Position numbers and translations under genes: made by a program. Shown in pieces: positions 44,201 to 52,679 of a stretch of DNA of 64,000 nt; the stretch's first letter is position 1; each line of letters begins with the position of its first letter. The notes under the pieces are model-generated. The model was not told the DNA's origin, searched no databases, and saw only the letters and a program-made list of their open reading frames with translations. The stretch comes from Olsenella sp. oral taxon 807 (GTDB taxonomy: Bacteria; Actinomycetota; Coriobacteriia; Coriobacteriales; Atopobiaceae). Location: contig NZ_CP012069.2 in the NCBI RefSeq assembly GCF_001189515.2, positions 992,001 to 1,056,000 on the forward strand, read 5' to 3'.

Positions 44201-47200
44201 TGAGCCTTCGACTCAGAAAATTGCCGAGCCCTCCGTCGCCCGCGGGCTCGTCTACAGCGGCCGCGAGCAGGTCGGCGTCCCCGCGGGCGAGGGGTACGAC
44301 GTCTCCGGCGGCGCGGCCGTCGCGGCGGGCGACTACGAGGCCACGGCCACGCCGAGGGACGGCTACGCCTGGGCCGACGGCTCCGTCGCGCCCAGGGCGT
44401 ACCGCTGGTCCATCGCCAGGGCGCCCCTCACGGCCGCCTACGCCGGCGAGGAGGTCGCCGAGGGCGGGACCCCCGCCCTGAGGGTGTCCGTCTCCGGCTT
44501 CGTGGGCGGCGAGGGCGCCCGGACGGCGGCCGGCTACGTGGCCCCCACGGTGGCCGCCCCCTCGCCTTTGAGGGCGGGCTCCTACGAGCTGGCGCCCGCG
44601 GGCGGGGCGGCGGACAACTACGCGTTCTCCTACGTGGCCGGCACGCTCACGGTCCTGCCGCGCGACACGCCCAGGCCCGACCCGGGCCCCGCGCCCAGGC
44701 CCGGAGAGCTCGCCCCCGGCACCTACGCGCTGACGGCCAACCTGGCGATGCCCGGGCAGTACAACCCGGTGATCTCGGGGCTCACCGTCTACGCGAACAG
44801 CCCCAACAACCCCTTCGGCCCCACCATCGACGAGAACGACCCGGCCGAGGTGAGGAACGAGATACCCTCCTCGCCGCTCTCGATGAACGCGCGCCTCGTC
44901 GTCTCCGCCGACGGCGCCAGGACGCTCGTCCTGCCCGTCAGGAACCCCATCTTCACCACCCAGGAGCTGGGGACCTGCGAGGGGCTCGCGGACGTGCGCA
45001 CCGAGCGCGTGAGGCCCACGGCCGCCGGCGGCGACTGGAGCGGCTCCTACAACAGGCGCCCGGACCGCATCCACATGATGTCGGCGCGCCTGCCGCTCGG
45101 GCCCGCCTCGGGCACGGCCGAGTTCGCCTTCAGGGGCAGCGTGCTCTACGCCGTCCCCCTCGACAGGGAGCTCAGGCCCTCGGGCGACGTCGCGCTGAGG
45201 CTCACGGTTGACTACTCGAGCCTGCGCAGGGACTCCGACAGCACCGAGCTGCCCGCGTTCGCCAAGGGCGACGCGCCCAGGCCCGACCCGAAGCCGGGGC
45301 CGCGCTCGGCGGCCGAGCCCTCCGTCGCCCGCGGGCTCGTCTACAGCGGCCGCGAGCAGGTCGGCGTCCCCGCGGGCGAGGGGTACGACGTCTCCGGCGG
45401 CGCGGCCGTCGCGGCGGGCGACTACGAGGCCACGGCCACGCCGAGGGACGGCTACGCCTGGGCCGACGGCTCCGTCGCGCCCAGGGCGTACCGCTGGTCC
45501 ATCGCCAGGGCGCCCCTCACGGCCGCCTACGCCGGCGAGGAGGTCGCCGAGGGCGGGACCCCCGCCCTGAGGGTGTCCGTCTCCGGCTTCGTGGGCGGCG
45601 AGGGCGCCCGGACGGCGGCCGGCTACGTGGCCCCCACGGTGGCCGCCCCCTCGCCTTTGAGGGCGGGCTCCTACGAGCTGGCGCCCGCGGGCGGGGCGGC
45701 GGACAACTACGCGTTCTCCTACGTGGCCGGCACGCTCACGGTCCTGCCGCGCGACACGCCCAGGCCCGACCCGGGCCCCGCGCCCAGGCCCGGAGAGCTC
45801 GCCCCCGGCACCTACGCGCTGACGGCCAACCTGGCGATGCCCGGGCAGTACAACCCGGTGATCTCGGGGCTCACCGTCTACGCGAACAGCCCCAACAACC
45901 CCTTCGGCCCCACCATCGACGAGAACGACCCGGCCGAGGTGAGGAACGAGATACCCTCCTCGCCGCTCTCGATGAACGCGCGCCTCGTCGTCTCCGCCGA
46001 CGGCGCCAGGACGCTCGTCCTGCCCGTCAGGAACCCCATCTTCACCACCCAGGAGCTGGGGACCTGCGAGGGGCTCGCGGACGTGCGCACCGAGCGCGTG
46101 AGGCCCACGGCCGCCGGCGGCGACTGGAGCGGCTCCTACAACAGGCGCCCGGACCGCATCCACATGATGTCGGCGCGCCTGCCGCTCGGGCCCGCCTCGG
46201 GCACGGCCGAGTTCGCCTTCAGGGGCAGCGTGCTCTACGCCGTCCCCCTCGACAGGGAGCTCAGGCCCTCGGGCGACGTCGCCCTGAGGCTCACGGTTGA
46301 CTACTCGAGCCTGCGCAGGGACTCCGACAGCACCGAGCTGCCCGCGTTCGCCAAGGGCGACGCGCCCAGGCCCGACCCGAAGCCGGGGCCGGATAATCCG
46401 AACAAGCCAAACAACCCGAATAGCCCGACCCCTAATCCGAACAACCCGAATAACCCGACCCCGAGTCCGAACAACCCAAGCAACCCGAACCCCAGCCCGA
46501 ACAACCCAAGTAACCCGATCCCAGTCCCGAACTCAGGGAAGGGCAGCGGCGGGGGCATATCCCCTAAGGACAGCGGGGACGCCATCAGGACGAGCAACGG
46601 GCACCTGGCTGCCGGTACCTACACGGTCTCTGCGAACATCTGGGTGAACAAGGCCACATCGGGCCTACCTCTGCAGCCCCACTTCACGAGTGCCGCGTTT
46701 CCACCGATGAACCCCGTGAGCAAGAACGCCACGCTTCGGGTGGAGTCTGACGGGCATGCGTACGTGACGGTGCCCATCGTCATCCAGTCGCGTGTCATGC
46801 ACGTGCTGAGCCTTACGGGCCTGGACATCGTGAGACAGTCCTATTCGGGCGAGGGTCTCTCGAGCATCACCGTCGATCTGGGCGTGCTCAGGAACACGGA
46901 CACCATCACCAAGAACGTCACGGCGCGCATCCGCCTGGGGTCGCTTGCCAAGACCATCATAGGCGGCAACGAGAACCGCACCTGGGCCTGCACGTTCCAG
47001 GTGGTGTTCAACGGCACCTCTGCCAGCGGTGGTGGCACCATTCCCAAGGCGGCTCAGGACATCATCAACGCACAGGGGAAGGACGGACGTGCCGCGAACT
47101 CCGACGAGAGGGCCCGAAGTGCGGCTGATGCCGCCATGGCCGCCCTTGATGCCGACGATGGCGGCGCTGCAGGCGAAGACGCTCCTGCGGCCGGCTCCTC

Positions 47201-47405
47201 TAGCGCCCAGACGACTCGGGGGCGCTCCAAGGGCACGGCCGAGCAGGCGGCGCAAGCTGCCGAGCAGCTCGCCCAAGGTAATGCGGGCTTGGTAGCTGGC
47301 ATGGTGGCGCTGGGCATAGTCGCGCTTGGTGCGGTCGCGTATGCGCTGCATCTGAGGCGCAGGCTGAAGGGCATGGGTTCGCCGCCTCCGTCTGGCGAGG
47401 CGTGA
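41229..47405 (+). CDS. Giant multi-domain surface protein (2058 aa), C-terminal membrane anchor
   Basis: A Sec signal peptide (RFLRSFLAVFLTATLVVSMV, then ALA) starts the protein. Five GTYxxxAN domains begin near residues 164, 487, 1163, 1526 and 1796. Between them lie Ig-like/MBG-like modules (VYSGREQVGVPAGEGYDVSG; YAGEEVAEGGTPALRVSVSG). A perfect-looking 1089-base tandem duplication (44223-45302 and 45312-46391) encodes one MBG pair plus one GTYALTAN domain. A Pro/Asn-rich wall-spanning linker follows (residues about 1722-1770). The end has a TM helix (AGLVAGMVALGIVALGAVAY-like) and LHLRRRLKG. There is no LPxTG motif, so it is a membrane-anchored surface protein. The ABC importer genes follow, so it probably captures a ligand. 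Confidence 0.8.
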   Translation: MGVLTRDRFLRSFLAVFLTATLVVSMVPTPALAAVASRGLDGAVGVAQGQPSSEESFPQGETVGVVSPSAPADPSKPDEAWGQGAGSAWWAGAAEDGSVGTSSSSRDGATNDPLGESVPEESYADALERSVVEGTDLLSAALSSAPHDANNPHTKVEVGKYAPGTYTVTANLFIPASRNPFNGAIQTYMTNPENPLGIVEPDNGDPGAVTGGVPTFHVEKNATLTVGEDDSLTLTVPIRNPVFTLQGIGSGQGAELVSAHTRAGEYGPRDASGKVTIVGHTSRVDSITFRLSDSGKTTDGSDGYTIQRCSEYPTILNQNWHADLDLTVDLSNVPASQKYVSDPTVAQDLTYNGHEQQGVTFETDKCDVISGAATATNAGDYSLTLKPKNGLTWLDGTTDARSLDWKIAEAQGVKEYETVAPCPEDASKTIAAQPSADAVNAGFPYEGLIGSHAPESLGITSQTSDAWNPGTFGHAQLMSEPRVLEPGTYTVTANISMMTPLGFPGYTTNPFNPEGIGGKGGIPNTPVSNNATLTVGADGSRMLSLNLVNPVFTVQNAESSKGVTVEATDRVPIEQKGDDEEYNKAVAADGITSRIAHMTLRLNDWSGSYHFDNWKVYATTLRTFFPNNKYPQIKSLDLSVDISHAQKQVEGDYLKTFTDNATGVSVTVSAEKGTSVIPQLEKASLQVEKIESGMEHDGVKQALTQLYASAPGFSLYRVLLIADGKPISLDDKTSAEVSIPAARPNAAVYSFRAASLSAVESRMSSGKISFKPSQLGSFVVVDSQGVAKFSWSHTVRDASTGASMTYSTDASVEDTLFESAYGPGKGLEALEWYASYMDASGVSSSQAPSSFGEKALSAAKESGSGGWTIAGAYAMGISYSMDGSGVPNNLFDSLSLGYTFTAGINPLSAIVPVASGNASVYAVYGTVGAGATGVKKLSAQITDGYAKVSLNDSDAQIPGLSSMLFHAAAGVGDYTGAPQTAETQIAYLMVVEPSTQKIAEPSVARGLVYSGREQVGVPAGEGYDVSGGAAVAAGDYEATATPRDGYAWADGSVAPRAYRWSIARAPLTAAYAGEEVAEGGTPALRVSVSGFVGGEGARTAAGYVAPTVAAPSPLRAGSYELAPAGGAADNYAFSYVAGTLTVLPRDTPRPDPGPAPRPGELAPGTYALTANLAMPGQYNPVISGLTVYANSPNNPFGPTIDENDPAEVRNEIPSSPLSMNARLVVSADGARTLVLPVRNPIFTTQELGTCEGLADVRTERVRPTAAGGDWSGSYNRRPDRIHMMSARLPLGPASGTAEFAFRGSVLYAVPLDRELRPSGDVALRLTVDYSSLRRDSDSTELPAFAKGDAPRPDPKPGPRSAAEPSVARGLVYSGREQVGVPAGEGYDVSGGAAVAAGDYEATATPRDGYAWADGSVAPRAYRWSIARAPLTAAYAGEEVAEGGTPALRVSVSGFVGGEGARTAAGYVAPTVAAPSPLRAGSYELAPAGGAADNYAFSYVAGTLTVLPRDTPRPDPGPAPRPGELAPGTYALTANLAMPGQYNPVISGLTVYANSPNNPFGPTIDENDPAEVRNEIPSSPLSMNARLVVSADGARTLVLPVRNPIFTTQELGTCEGLADVRTERVRPTAAGGDWSGSYNRRPDRIHMMSARLPLGPASGTAEFAFRGSVLYAVPLDRELRPSGDVALRLTVDYSSLRRDSDSTELPAFAKGDAPRPDPKPGPDNPNKPNNPNSPTPNPNNPNNPTPSPNNPSNPNPSPNNPSNPIPVPNSGKGSGGGISPKDSGDAIRTSNGHLAAGTYTVSANIWVNKATSGLPLQPHFTSAAFPPMNPVSKNATLRVESDGHAYVTVPIVIQSRVMHVLSLTGLDIVRQSYSGEGLSSITVDLGVLRNTDTITKNVTARIRLGSLAKTIIGGNENRTWACTFQVVFNGTSASGGGTIPKAAQDIINAQGKDGRAANSDERARSAADAAMAALDADDGGAAGEDAPAAGSSSAQTTRGRSKGTAEQAAQAAEQLAQGNAGLVAGMVALGIVALGAVAYALHLRRRLKGMGSPPPSGEA
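44223..45302 (+). repeat. Large intragenic tandem repeat, unit 1
   Basis: Unit 1 of a direct repeat with period 1089 bases (363 codons), in frame. It is strikingly more GC-rich than the flanking parts of the same gene and uses almost only G/C third positions. Unit 2 starts after the 9-base link CGCTCGGCG. Confidence 0.9.
45312..46391 (+). repeat. Large intragenic tandem repeat, unit 2
   Basis: Almost identical to unit 1; the only difference I noticed is a silent GCG/GCC change near 46282. Such identity means recent duplication or continuing gene conversion, and copy number may vary between strains. Confidence 0.9.
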
Positions 47406-47445
47406 CGTCTTCAAGTGAGGTTGTCGAGCTCAGGTGAGATGTGTG

Positions 47446-47474
47446 ACCCTCGGCGCAGCGCCGCGCCGAGGGGT
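47446..47474. terminator. Strong hairpin after the giant surface gene
   Basis: ACCCCTCGGCGC-type stem (CCTCGGCGC, then GCGCCGAGG) separated by six bases. It lacks a T-run, so it may attenuate or stabilise the transcript between the surface gene and the importer genes without ending it. Confidence 0.35.
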
Positions 47475-47584
47475 CCTGCGCGCGAAGGCATCTTGGGGCC
47501 GTCAGGCCGTTTGATCCGAGTGACGGGACGTCTGCGTGCTACGCAGGCAGTGACAAGAGGCGCATTGGCTCGAAAGGGGATCAT

Positions 47585-48685
47585 ATGCGAAGAGTGTTCA
47601 CGAGGCGCGCATTCGTCCGGTTGGGCAGCGCGGTTGCAGCGTCGCTTGGGCTTGCCATGGCCGGCTGCTCCGCACCGCAGGGCGCCCAGCCGCAGGACCG
47701 GTCCGTCTCGGCCGGTTTTACCACCCAGCCCGAGGATCGCGATCCGATGGGCAGCGCAGAGTCCACGACGGTGTGCGTGGGACTCATCATGGGGCCGCCC
47801 TCAATGGGACTGACTCAGTTCCTGCTTGCGGCGAGAAATGGGCGCACGACGAACGATTTCCAGTTCACCTTTAACGGTGTGGACTACATCGGGCTGTCGG
47901 CGGCGCTGAACAACGGTGACTACGACGTTGCCACGCTGCCGTCCAACATCGGGCCCATCCTGTACAACAACAAGGAGCTTCACAACCAGTACGAGGTCAT
48001 CAGCATCAACAACCTGGGCGTGCTCTACGTTATGACCACCGATGAGTCCATCAGGGCGCTCTCTGACCTTGCCGGTCGCCACGTGTACAGCTACGGTGAG
48101 GGCGGTACCCCCGAATACACCATTGAGGCGCTGCTGAGGAAGGCCAAGCTGGCCGATAGCTTCCAGCTTGAGTTCAAGTCATCGCCCTTCGAGGTGCTCA
48201 ACCTCATGCAGAGCGAGAAGAACTGCGTGGCCATCCTGCCGCAGCCCTTCGTGTCGCTCTCGAAGCTCATGGTCGATCCCCTATACACTCCGGTGAACAT
48301 TACTGAGGAGTGGGACAAGGCCTTCTCCGACACGGGTAGCCAGGCCGTGACCACTACGACGATCGTGAACAAGGCATTTCTGGAGGCTCACGAGCAGGCC
48401 ATCATCGAGTACTTGAGGATGGCGGGCAAGTCCGTGGACTGGAGCCTCTCGCATATGGAGGAGGCCTCAGCCCTCCAAGAAGAGCTGGGCACCTTCTTGA
48501 ACAATGCCGTTGCCTTGGATGCCATGCCCCAGATCAGCATGGTGAACCTCACGGGCGTGAAGATGCGAACGGCGCTCTCCGGCTTCATCGACGAGTTATA
48601 TGCGGCCAACCCCGACTCGGTGGGCGGGGCCATCCCCGCCGAGGACTTCTACTACCTGCCTCCGGCGGGCGCATTGGGCAGCTAG
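47585..48685 (+). CDS. ABC importer substrate-binding lipoprotein (NMT1/SsuA-like)
   Basis: A 366-aa protein. The signal combines a twin-arginine segment (TRRAFVRLGSAVAASLGLAM) with a lipobox AGC, so it is exported and lipid-anchored. The mature part follows the NMT1/THI5 and SsuA pattern: VCVGLIMGPPSMGLTQFLLA, LSAALNNGDYDVATLPSNIG, ALSDLAGRHVYSYGEGGTPE and LMQSEKNCVAILPQPFVSL. It binds a small ligand outside the membrane and delivers it to the permease. Substrates in this class include sulfonates, nitrate-like ions and thiamine precursors; none can be chosen here. Next to the surface proteins, it suggests a capture-and-import pathway. Confidence 0.85.
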   Translation: MRRVFTRRAFVRLGSAVAASLGLAMAGCSAPQGAQPQDRSVSAGFTTQPEDRDPMGSAESTTVCVGLIMGPPSMGLTQFLLAARNGRTTNDFQFTFNGVDYIGLSAALNNGDYDVATLPSNIGPILYNNKELHNQYEVISINNLGVLYVMTTDESIRALSDLAGRHVYSYGEGGTPEYTIEALLRKAKLADSFQLEFKSSPFEVLNLMQSEKNCVAILPQPFVSLSKLMVDPLYTPVNITEEWDKAFSDTGSQAVTTTTIVNKAFLEAHEQAIIEYLRMAGKSVDWSLSHMEEASALQEELGTFLNNAVALDAMPQISMVNLTGVKMRTALSGFIDELYAANPDSVGGAIPAEDFYYLPPAGALGS

Positions 48686-48688
48686 ACC

Positions 48689-49876
48689 ATGGGAAATACT
48701 CGTATGGGGCAAAGGGGTCCCCTTGCCTTGTTGCGCGAGGCGCTCAGGCACAGCTCGGATGTGCAGGGACAGGCTAGCTTAGGCTCTGCCCATGCCTCTC
48801 GCGTACAGCTCGCCCAGATGGCCGGCGTCTTGGGGCTTCCGGAGGAGCGCGTGGCGCAGATGGCTGCCCTCGTGAGGGACAGCGACATCGATGACGCGCA
48901 GCTGGGTAGCCTGATGAGGATGGTCACCTCTAAGGGGCTCTCCTGTGAGCAGGTCATGGCCCTGCTCTTGTCTCTGGGCGTCGGACGGGTACGTGCGGTG
49001 CGCATCCTGCAGGCACAGGGGATCATGGGCGATAAGGAGGCTCAGCGCATCCTTAACGAGGAGCGCCGCGCGGCGCAGGAACAGGCTGCTGATGACCGTC
49101 GCGGAGCCTGGCGCGGCAGGCTGGCAAAAGGCGCCATCATCGCGTTCTGGCTCGTGGTGTGGCAGCTCGTAGACACCCTCGTGGACAACCGCCTCATCCT
49201 GACCGGTCCTGTTCGCACCCTGCAGGCATTGGGCGAGCAGGCGACGAAAGCTGGCTTCTGGGTCATTTGCGGCGCGTCGTTCGGACGCATTGCCCTGGGC
49301 TTTCTCCTGTCATTCTCGGTCGGCATCTGCCTGGCGCTCCTGTCGTACCGCGTGCACCTCGTGCGCGCCTTCGTGGAGCCCATCGTCTCTCTTCTGCGCA
49401 CCATCCCGGTGGTCACCTTCATCATCATGCTGCTCATCTGGGTTGGCAACCAGGCACTGACCATCTACCTGTCGTTTCTCATCGTGCTACCGCTCATCTA
49501 CACGAACATGCTCGCTGGCTTCGAGAGCGTGGACACGCAGATGCTCGAGATGGCGCGCGTCTTTCGCCTGTCTCGCTGGCGCACCTTCATGTACGTGTAC
49601 CGTCCGGCGTTCATGCCGTTTCTCTCGAGCAGCTGCAAGATATCCCTTGGTATGAGCTGGAAGAGTGGCATCATGGCCGAGGTGCTGGCCACGCCCAAGC
49701 CATCTATCGGCAAGGAGATGAGCCAGGCGCGCACGTACCTGGACACGCCGAGTCTGTTCGCGTGGACGGTGGTCGTGATGGTCTTGAGTTGGCTGTTCGA
49801 GAAGGCGTTCATGGCGCTGCTCAAGAGGGTAGGGCGTCCTTTGGGAGGCCTTCTGGGGAAGGATGATGATAGGTGA
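48689..49876 (+). CDS. ABC importer permease with unusual N-terminal extension
   Basis: A 395-aa protein, 3 bases after the binding-protein stop. Residues 140-395 are a BPD-type permease: six hydrophobic helices, with an EAA-like loop (EMARVFRLSRWRTFMYVYRP) that couples to the ATPase. The first 130 or so residues are soluble and helical (LAQMAGVLGLPEERVAQMAA; SLMRMVTSKGLSCEQVMALL), not part of SsuC/TauC-type permeases, and may be a regulatory domain. The gene overlaps the ATPase start by 4 bases (GTGA). Confidence 0.85.
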   Translation: MGNTRMGQRGPLALLREALRHSSDVQGQASLGSAHASRVQLAQMAGVLGLPEERVAQMAALVRDSDIDDAQLGSLMRMVTSKGLSCEQVMALLLSLGVGRVRAVRILQAQGIMGDKEAQRILNEERRAAQEQAADDRRGAWRGRLAKGAIIAFWLVVWQLVDTLVDNRLILTGPVRTLQALGEQATKAGFWVICGASFGRIALGFLLSFSVGICLALLSYRVHLVRAFVEPIVSLLRTIPVVTFIIMLLIWVGNQALTIYLSFLIVLPLIYTNMLAGFESVDTQMLEMARVFRLSRWRTFMYVYRPAFMPFLSSSCKISLGMSWKSGIMAEVLATPKPSIGKEMSQARTYLDTPSLFAWTVVVMVLSWLFEKAFMALLKRVGRPLGGLLGKDDDR

Positions 49877-50535
49877 GCGAGGGGGGCGCGTGCGTTCGCA
49901 TGGAGGGGCTCTGCAAGTCCTATGGGGACCTGCGGGTGTTGAGCCACGTGAGCGTCCGTCTTAAGGAGGGGGGCATCTACTGCCTGATGGGTCCCTCGGG
50001 CGCGGGCAAGACCACGCTTCTGCGCGTGCTAGTGGGGCTCGAGTCTCCTGATGAGGGTGACGTCGTGGGCCTGGAAGCTGGTGAGGCCTCGGTGATGTTT
50101 CAGGAGGATCGCCTGTGCGAGGCACTTACGCCGGTTGATAATGTGGCACTCGTGATGCCGCCTCGGGCGAGCCGCCGCTCGATCCGGGAGCTGTTGGAGG
50201 AGATACTTCCCGCAGACTGCATGGGAAGACCAGCCCTGCAGCTTTCGGGCGGCATGCGTCGTCGCGTGTCGCTGGCGCGGGCCGTTGCCTATCCCAGCAG
50301 GCTCATCGTGCTGGACGAGCCCTTTACCGGACTCGACGAGGCCACCAAGGGGGTGGTCGTGCGCTTCTTGCTGAGGCATCGCAAGGGACGCACCTTGCTG
50401 GTATCCACCCATGGCGAGGACGACGTTGGCCTGCTGGGCGCACGCAAGCTCATGTTGTCCGACATATCTGCGACGCCTGCTCCCGTCCTTCAGCTAGGGT
50501 CACATGGACGGGACGGTAACGATGGCCGCGTCTGA
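49873..50535 (+). CDS. ABC importer ATPase
   Basis: A 220-aa ATPase from GTG 49873. Walker A is GPSGAGKTT, the Q-loop is MFQEDRL, the signature is LSGGMRRR, Walker B is LIVLDEPF and the H-loop is STHGED. All needed residues are present. Length and motifs suit the nitrate/sulfonate/taurine class (SsuB/TauB). It forms one transcription unit with the two genes upstream and ends convergently 3 bases from the next gene. Confidence 0.9.
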   Translation: MSEGGACVRMEGLCKSYGDLRVLSHVSVRLKEGGIYCLMGPSGAGKTTLLRVLVGLESPDEGDVVGLEAGEASVMFQEDRLCEALTPVDNVALVMPPRASRRSIRELLEEILPADCMGRPALQLSGGMRRRVSLARAVAYPSRLIVLDEPFTGLDEATKGVVVRFLLRHRKGRTLLVSTHGEDDVGLLGARKLMLSDISATPAPVLQLGSHGRDGNDGRV

Positions 50536-50538
50536 TAC

Positions 50539-51444
50539 CTATCTGCGAACGCCGCGCAGGGCCTTCTGCAGGGAGGAGCGATGCTCCTCGAGCGCCCCGC
50601 GCCAGTTGGTTGGGCGCATGTTGGGGAAGGCCCGCATGAGCCGCCGCTCCTGAGAGCTGAGCGTGGCCGAGAAGCTCTTGGCCATCTCGTCGAGGGTCGG
50701 CAACTGCGGCAGCGTGGGAAGGCCGCTCATGCCAGGTAGTGCGGACACGGCCCTTCGTGCCTCGCGTACCTTGCGCGTCGTCGCCTCGAGCTGCGCGCGA
50801 AGTGAGAGGTTGATCACACTGTCCCAGTTGGCTATGTTTGCGAGCTCGGGGCGTGCGGGCAAGGACTCGCGCAGCCTCGCCAGGCGTCTGCCCGTCTCGA
50901 CGCGAAGGCCGTCCATCTTGCTTTTCAACCCCGCCACACCGACGTGGGTCACGATGAGGTCGGTAAAGAACACGACGGCACTCACCAGCGCAAACAGCAC
51001 AAGGGTGAGTGGGGCGACTGACTCCACGAGACTCAGCATCACAGGTTGTGCCACCCGCACGACCGCGACGATGCCCACGCCAAACTCCACGAAGCCACCT
51101 GCCCAGACGCGACCATTGAGGTTGAGCGGCCTGCTCGAGTAGTCCCACCATCGTGCATGGTAGAGCCTCTCCATACCGTAGGAGGTCACATACTCGAGGA
51201 CACAGCCCAGAAGGCCACCCAGTACGAAGATCGTGAGCGTCCCCTTGAGCTTTTCCAGAAGCAGCACGGCGATCATCGAGCCCGTCCCGTAGATGGGGAT
51301 GTAGGGACCGTTTAGAAAGCCACGATTGATGAAGCGCCGGGCGGGGATCGAGCAGTAGGCGCTCTCGATCACCCAGCCGCAGACGCTGTAGAGGAAGAAC
51401 ATCGTCCAAAGGGCGGCGAGCGCGGGGGCTGCCGCGCTAGGCAT
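50539..51444 (-). CDS. CmpB-like putative ABC-transporter type IV membrane protein
   Basis: A 301-aa protein. Five or so hydrophobic helices and the segments FLYSVCGWVIESAYCSIPAR, FINRGFLNGPYIPIYGTGSM and VLEYVTSYGMERLYHARWWD are the hallmark of the PF06541 (CmpB, putative ABC-transporter type IV) family of inner-membrane proteins. The last 130 residues are a cytosolic helical tail. The start overlaps the end of the HD-domain gene upstream by 8 bases, so the two are co-transcribed. Function of the family is poorly known. Confidence 0.85.
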   Translation of the reverse strand: MPSAAAPALAALWTMFFLYSVCGWVIESAYCSIPARRFINRGFLNGPYIPIYGTGSMIAVLLLEKLKGTLTIFVLGGLLGCVLEYVTSYGMERLYHARWWDYSSRPLNLNGRVWAGGFVEFGVGIVAVVRVAQPVMLSLVESVAPLTLVLFALVSAVVFFTDLIVTHVGVAGLKSKMDGLRVETGRRLARLRESLPARPELANIANWDSVINLSLRAQLEATTRKVREARRAVSALPGMSGLPTLPQLPTLDEMAKSFSATLSSQERRLMRAFPNMRPTNWRGALEEHRSSLQKALRGVRR

Positions 51445-51982
51445 GGGTGCGCTCGCCGCCTCTTGACGCGATGCTGGCTCGCCTCAGGAGATGCCTGTGC
51501 ACGAAACCTCCGATCGTCTCTCGCGTCGCCACATACTTGTCCACCACGCACAGGATCCAACCCTCACGGGACGAGGGCGGTATCGGTGTCAGGGGAAACA
51601 TGTGACGTGCGATCATGTTCTGCTCGAGCCTGTCTACGCCAAAGTCGCGGACAGCGTTGGCGCGTGCGAAACCGGGATGGCGAAAGCCATGGAAGCGGTG
51701 GCTGGGGTCGGGCACGTGCCAGTCGTAGAGGAAGTAATCGTGCAAAAGCATGCCCCTCAGGAAAGCTCGCTCGTTCACCGGAATGCGCAGGCGCTGTGCG
51801 AGCGCGCATCCTGCGAGGGTGACGGACAGCGAGTGCTCGGCGACCGAGGTCGTCCCATGTTGCATGCAGCGACGCTCTATGTCCATGCCCTCTGATGCGA
51901 GGATGTCCGCGCAGTGGCGGCTCAGCAGCTCGAAGGGAGGTATCTTGCTGCTGATGGGGCGGCGTGTGACGTTGGCAGGCAT
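51437..51982 (-). CDS. HD-domain phosphohydrolase-like protein
   Basis: A 181-aa protein. The HD layout is visible: SVAEHSLSVTLAGCALAQRL (first His), FLRGMLLHDYFLYDWHVP (His-Asp pair), then FRHPGFARANAV and MIARHMFPLTPIPPSSREGW. This matches small HD hydrolases that coordinate a divalent metal and act on nucleotides or other phosphate esters. Cytosolic. It is often paired with the CmpB-like gene, as here. Start ATG 51982. Confidence 0.85.
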   Translation of the reverse strand: MPANVTRRPISSKIPPFELLSRHCADILASEGMDIERRCMQHGTTSVAEHSLSVTLAGCALAQRLRIPVNERAFLRGMLLHDYFLYDWHVPDPSHRFHGFRHPGFARANAVRDFGVDRLEQNMIARHMFPLTPIPPSSREGWILCVVDKYVATRETIGGFVHRHLLRRASIASRGGERTHA

Positions 51983-52100
51983 GGGATCAGTGTCCTCTCT
52001 CGACGAACAGACAGCTCATTTTAGGTCTTGTCAGGCCATGACGCAAGCTTGGGCGTATCCTGTAGCCAAATACGACGTTAAGGTAGCTCTTCAGGGGTCC

Positions 52101-52629
52101 GTGTGGGTTGACGCCTTGGCGAAGATGCCAACCTGGCAGCGGTGCCACTCGCTCAGAGCCTGTCTTCCCGACCAAGCGAGAGGGGCAAGCGAGGGGGCGC
52201 CGCCGGCACGCCATGGTGGTTGAGGCGCTCGTGCCACCTGACGCAGATCGAGTCGCGACTCGTATCGCGACTCGCGTCGCAACTCACGTCGCAACAGTGT
52301 ACACAAATGCCCCAAAACGGCGCGGAGAGGCTCGATCCTCTCATTTGTGTACACTATTGCGATCCCAAGGCCACTCACAACCCAAGCCCACAGCGCAACA
52401 GTGTACACAAATGCCCCAAAACGGCGCGGAGAGGCTCGATCCTCTCATTTGTGTACACTATTGCGATCCCAAGGCCACTCACAACCCAAGCCCACAGCGC
52501 AACAGTGTACACAAGTGCCCCGAAACGGCGCCGAGAGGCCATTTTAGCCAATCTGTGTACACTCCTGCGTCACCGCCCTGGCGGTGACGCCCACGCCGCC
52601 CTAGCGGTGACGCAACCACCTACCCACAC
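52101..52629 (+). repeat. Bounded palindromic repeat, family 1, copy C (three units)
   Basis: A 529-base copy, bounded by GTGTGGGT (52101-52108) and ACCCACAC (52622-52629). Three GTGTACAC units lie at 52290-52361, 52393-52465 and 52498-52569. Units 1 and 2 with their spacer (ATCCCAAGGCCACTCACAAC and on) are exact tandem copies of about 103 bases. In unit 1 the arms CGCAACAGTGTACACAAATG and CATTTGTGTACACTATTGCG are nearly perfect complements over 20 bases. Just before unit 1 lies a short run of CGCGACTCG-like tandem repeats. Confidence 0.85.
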
Positions 52630-52679
52630 GAACTCACGAAGCCTCGTTAAGGTGTTACGTTTTGCGGGTAGGCTAGGTG

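Noticed and set aside
43950-46163. 737-aa frame on the minus strand
   Set aside because: It is antisense to the GC-rich duplicated part of the giant surface gene, is Arg/Gly/Val-rich and repeats itself exactly because the DNA does. No ribosome site or known motif.
47350-47405. LPxTG-type sortase signal at the end of the giant surface protein
   Set aside because: No LPxTG or close variant precedes the last membrane helix; the tail has only a hydrophobic stretch and basic residues, so membrane anchoring is more likely.
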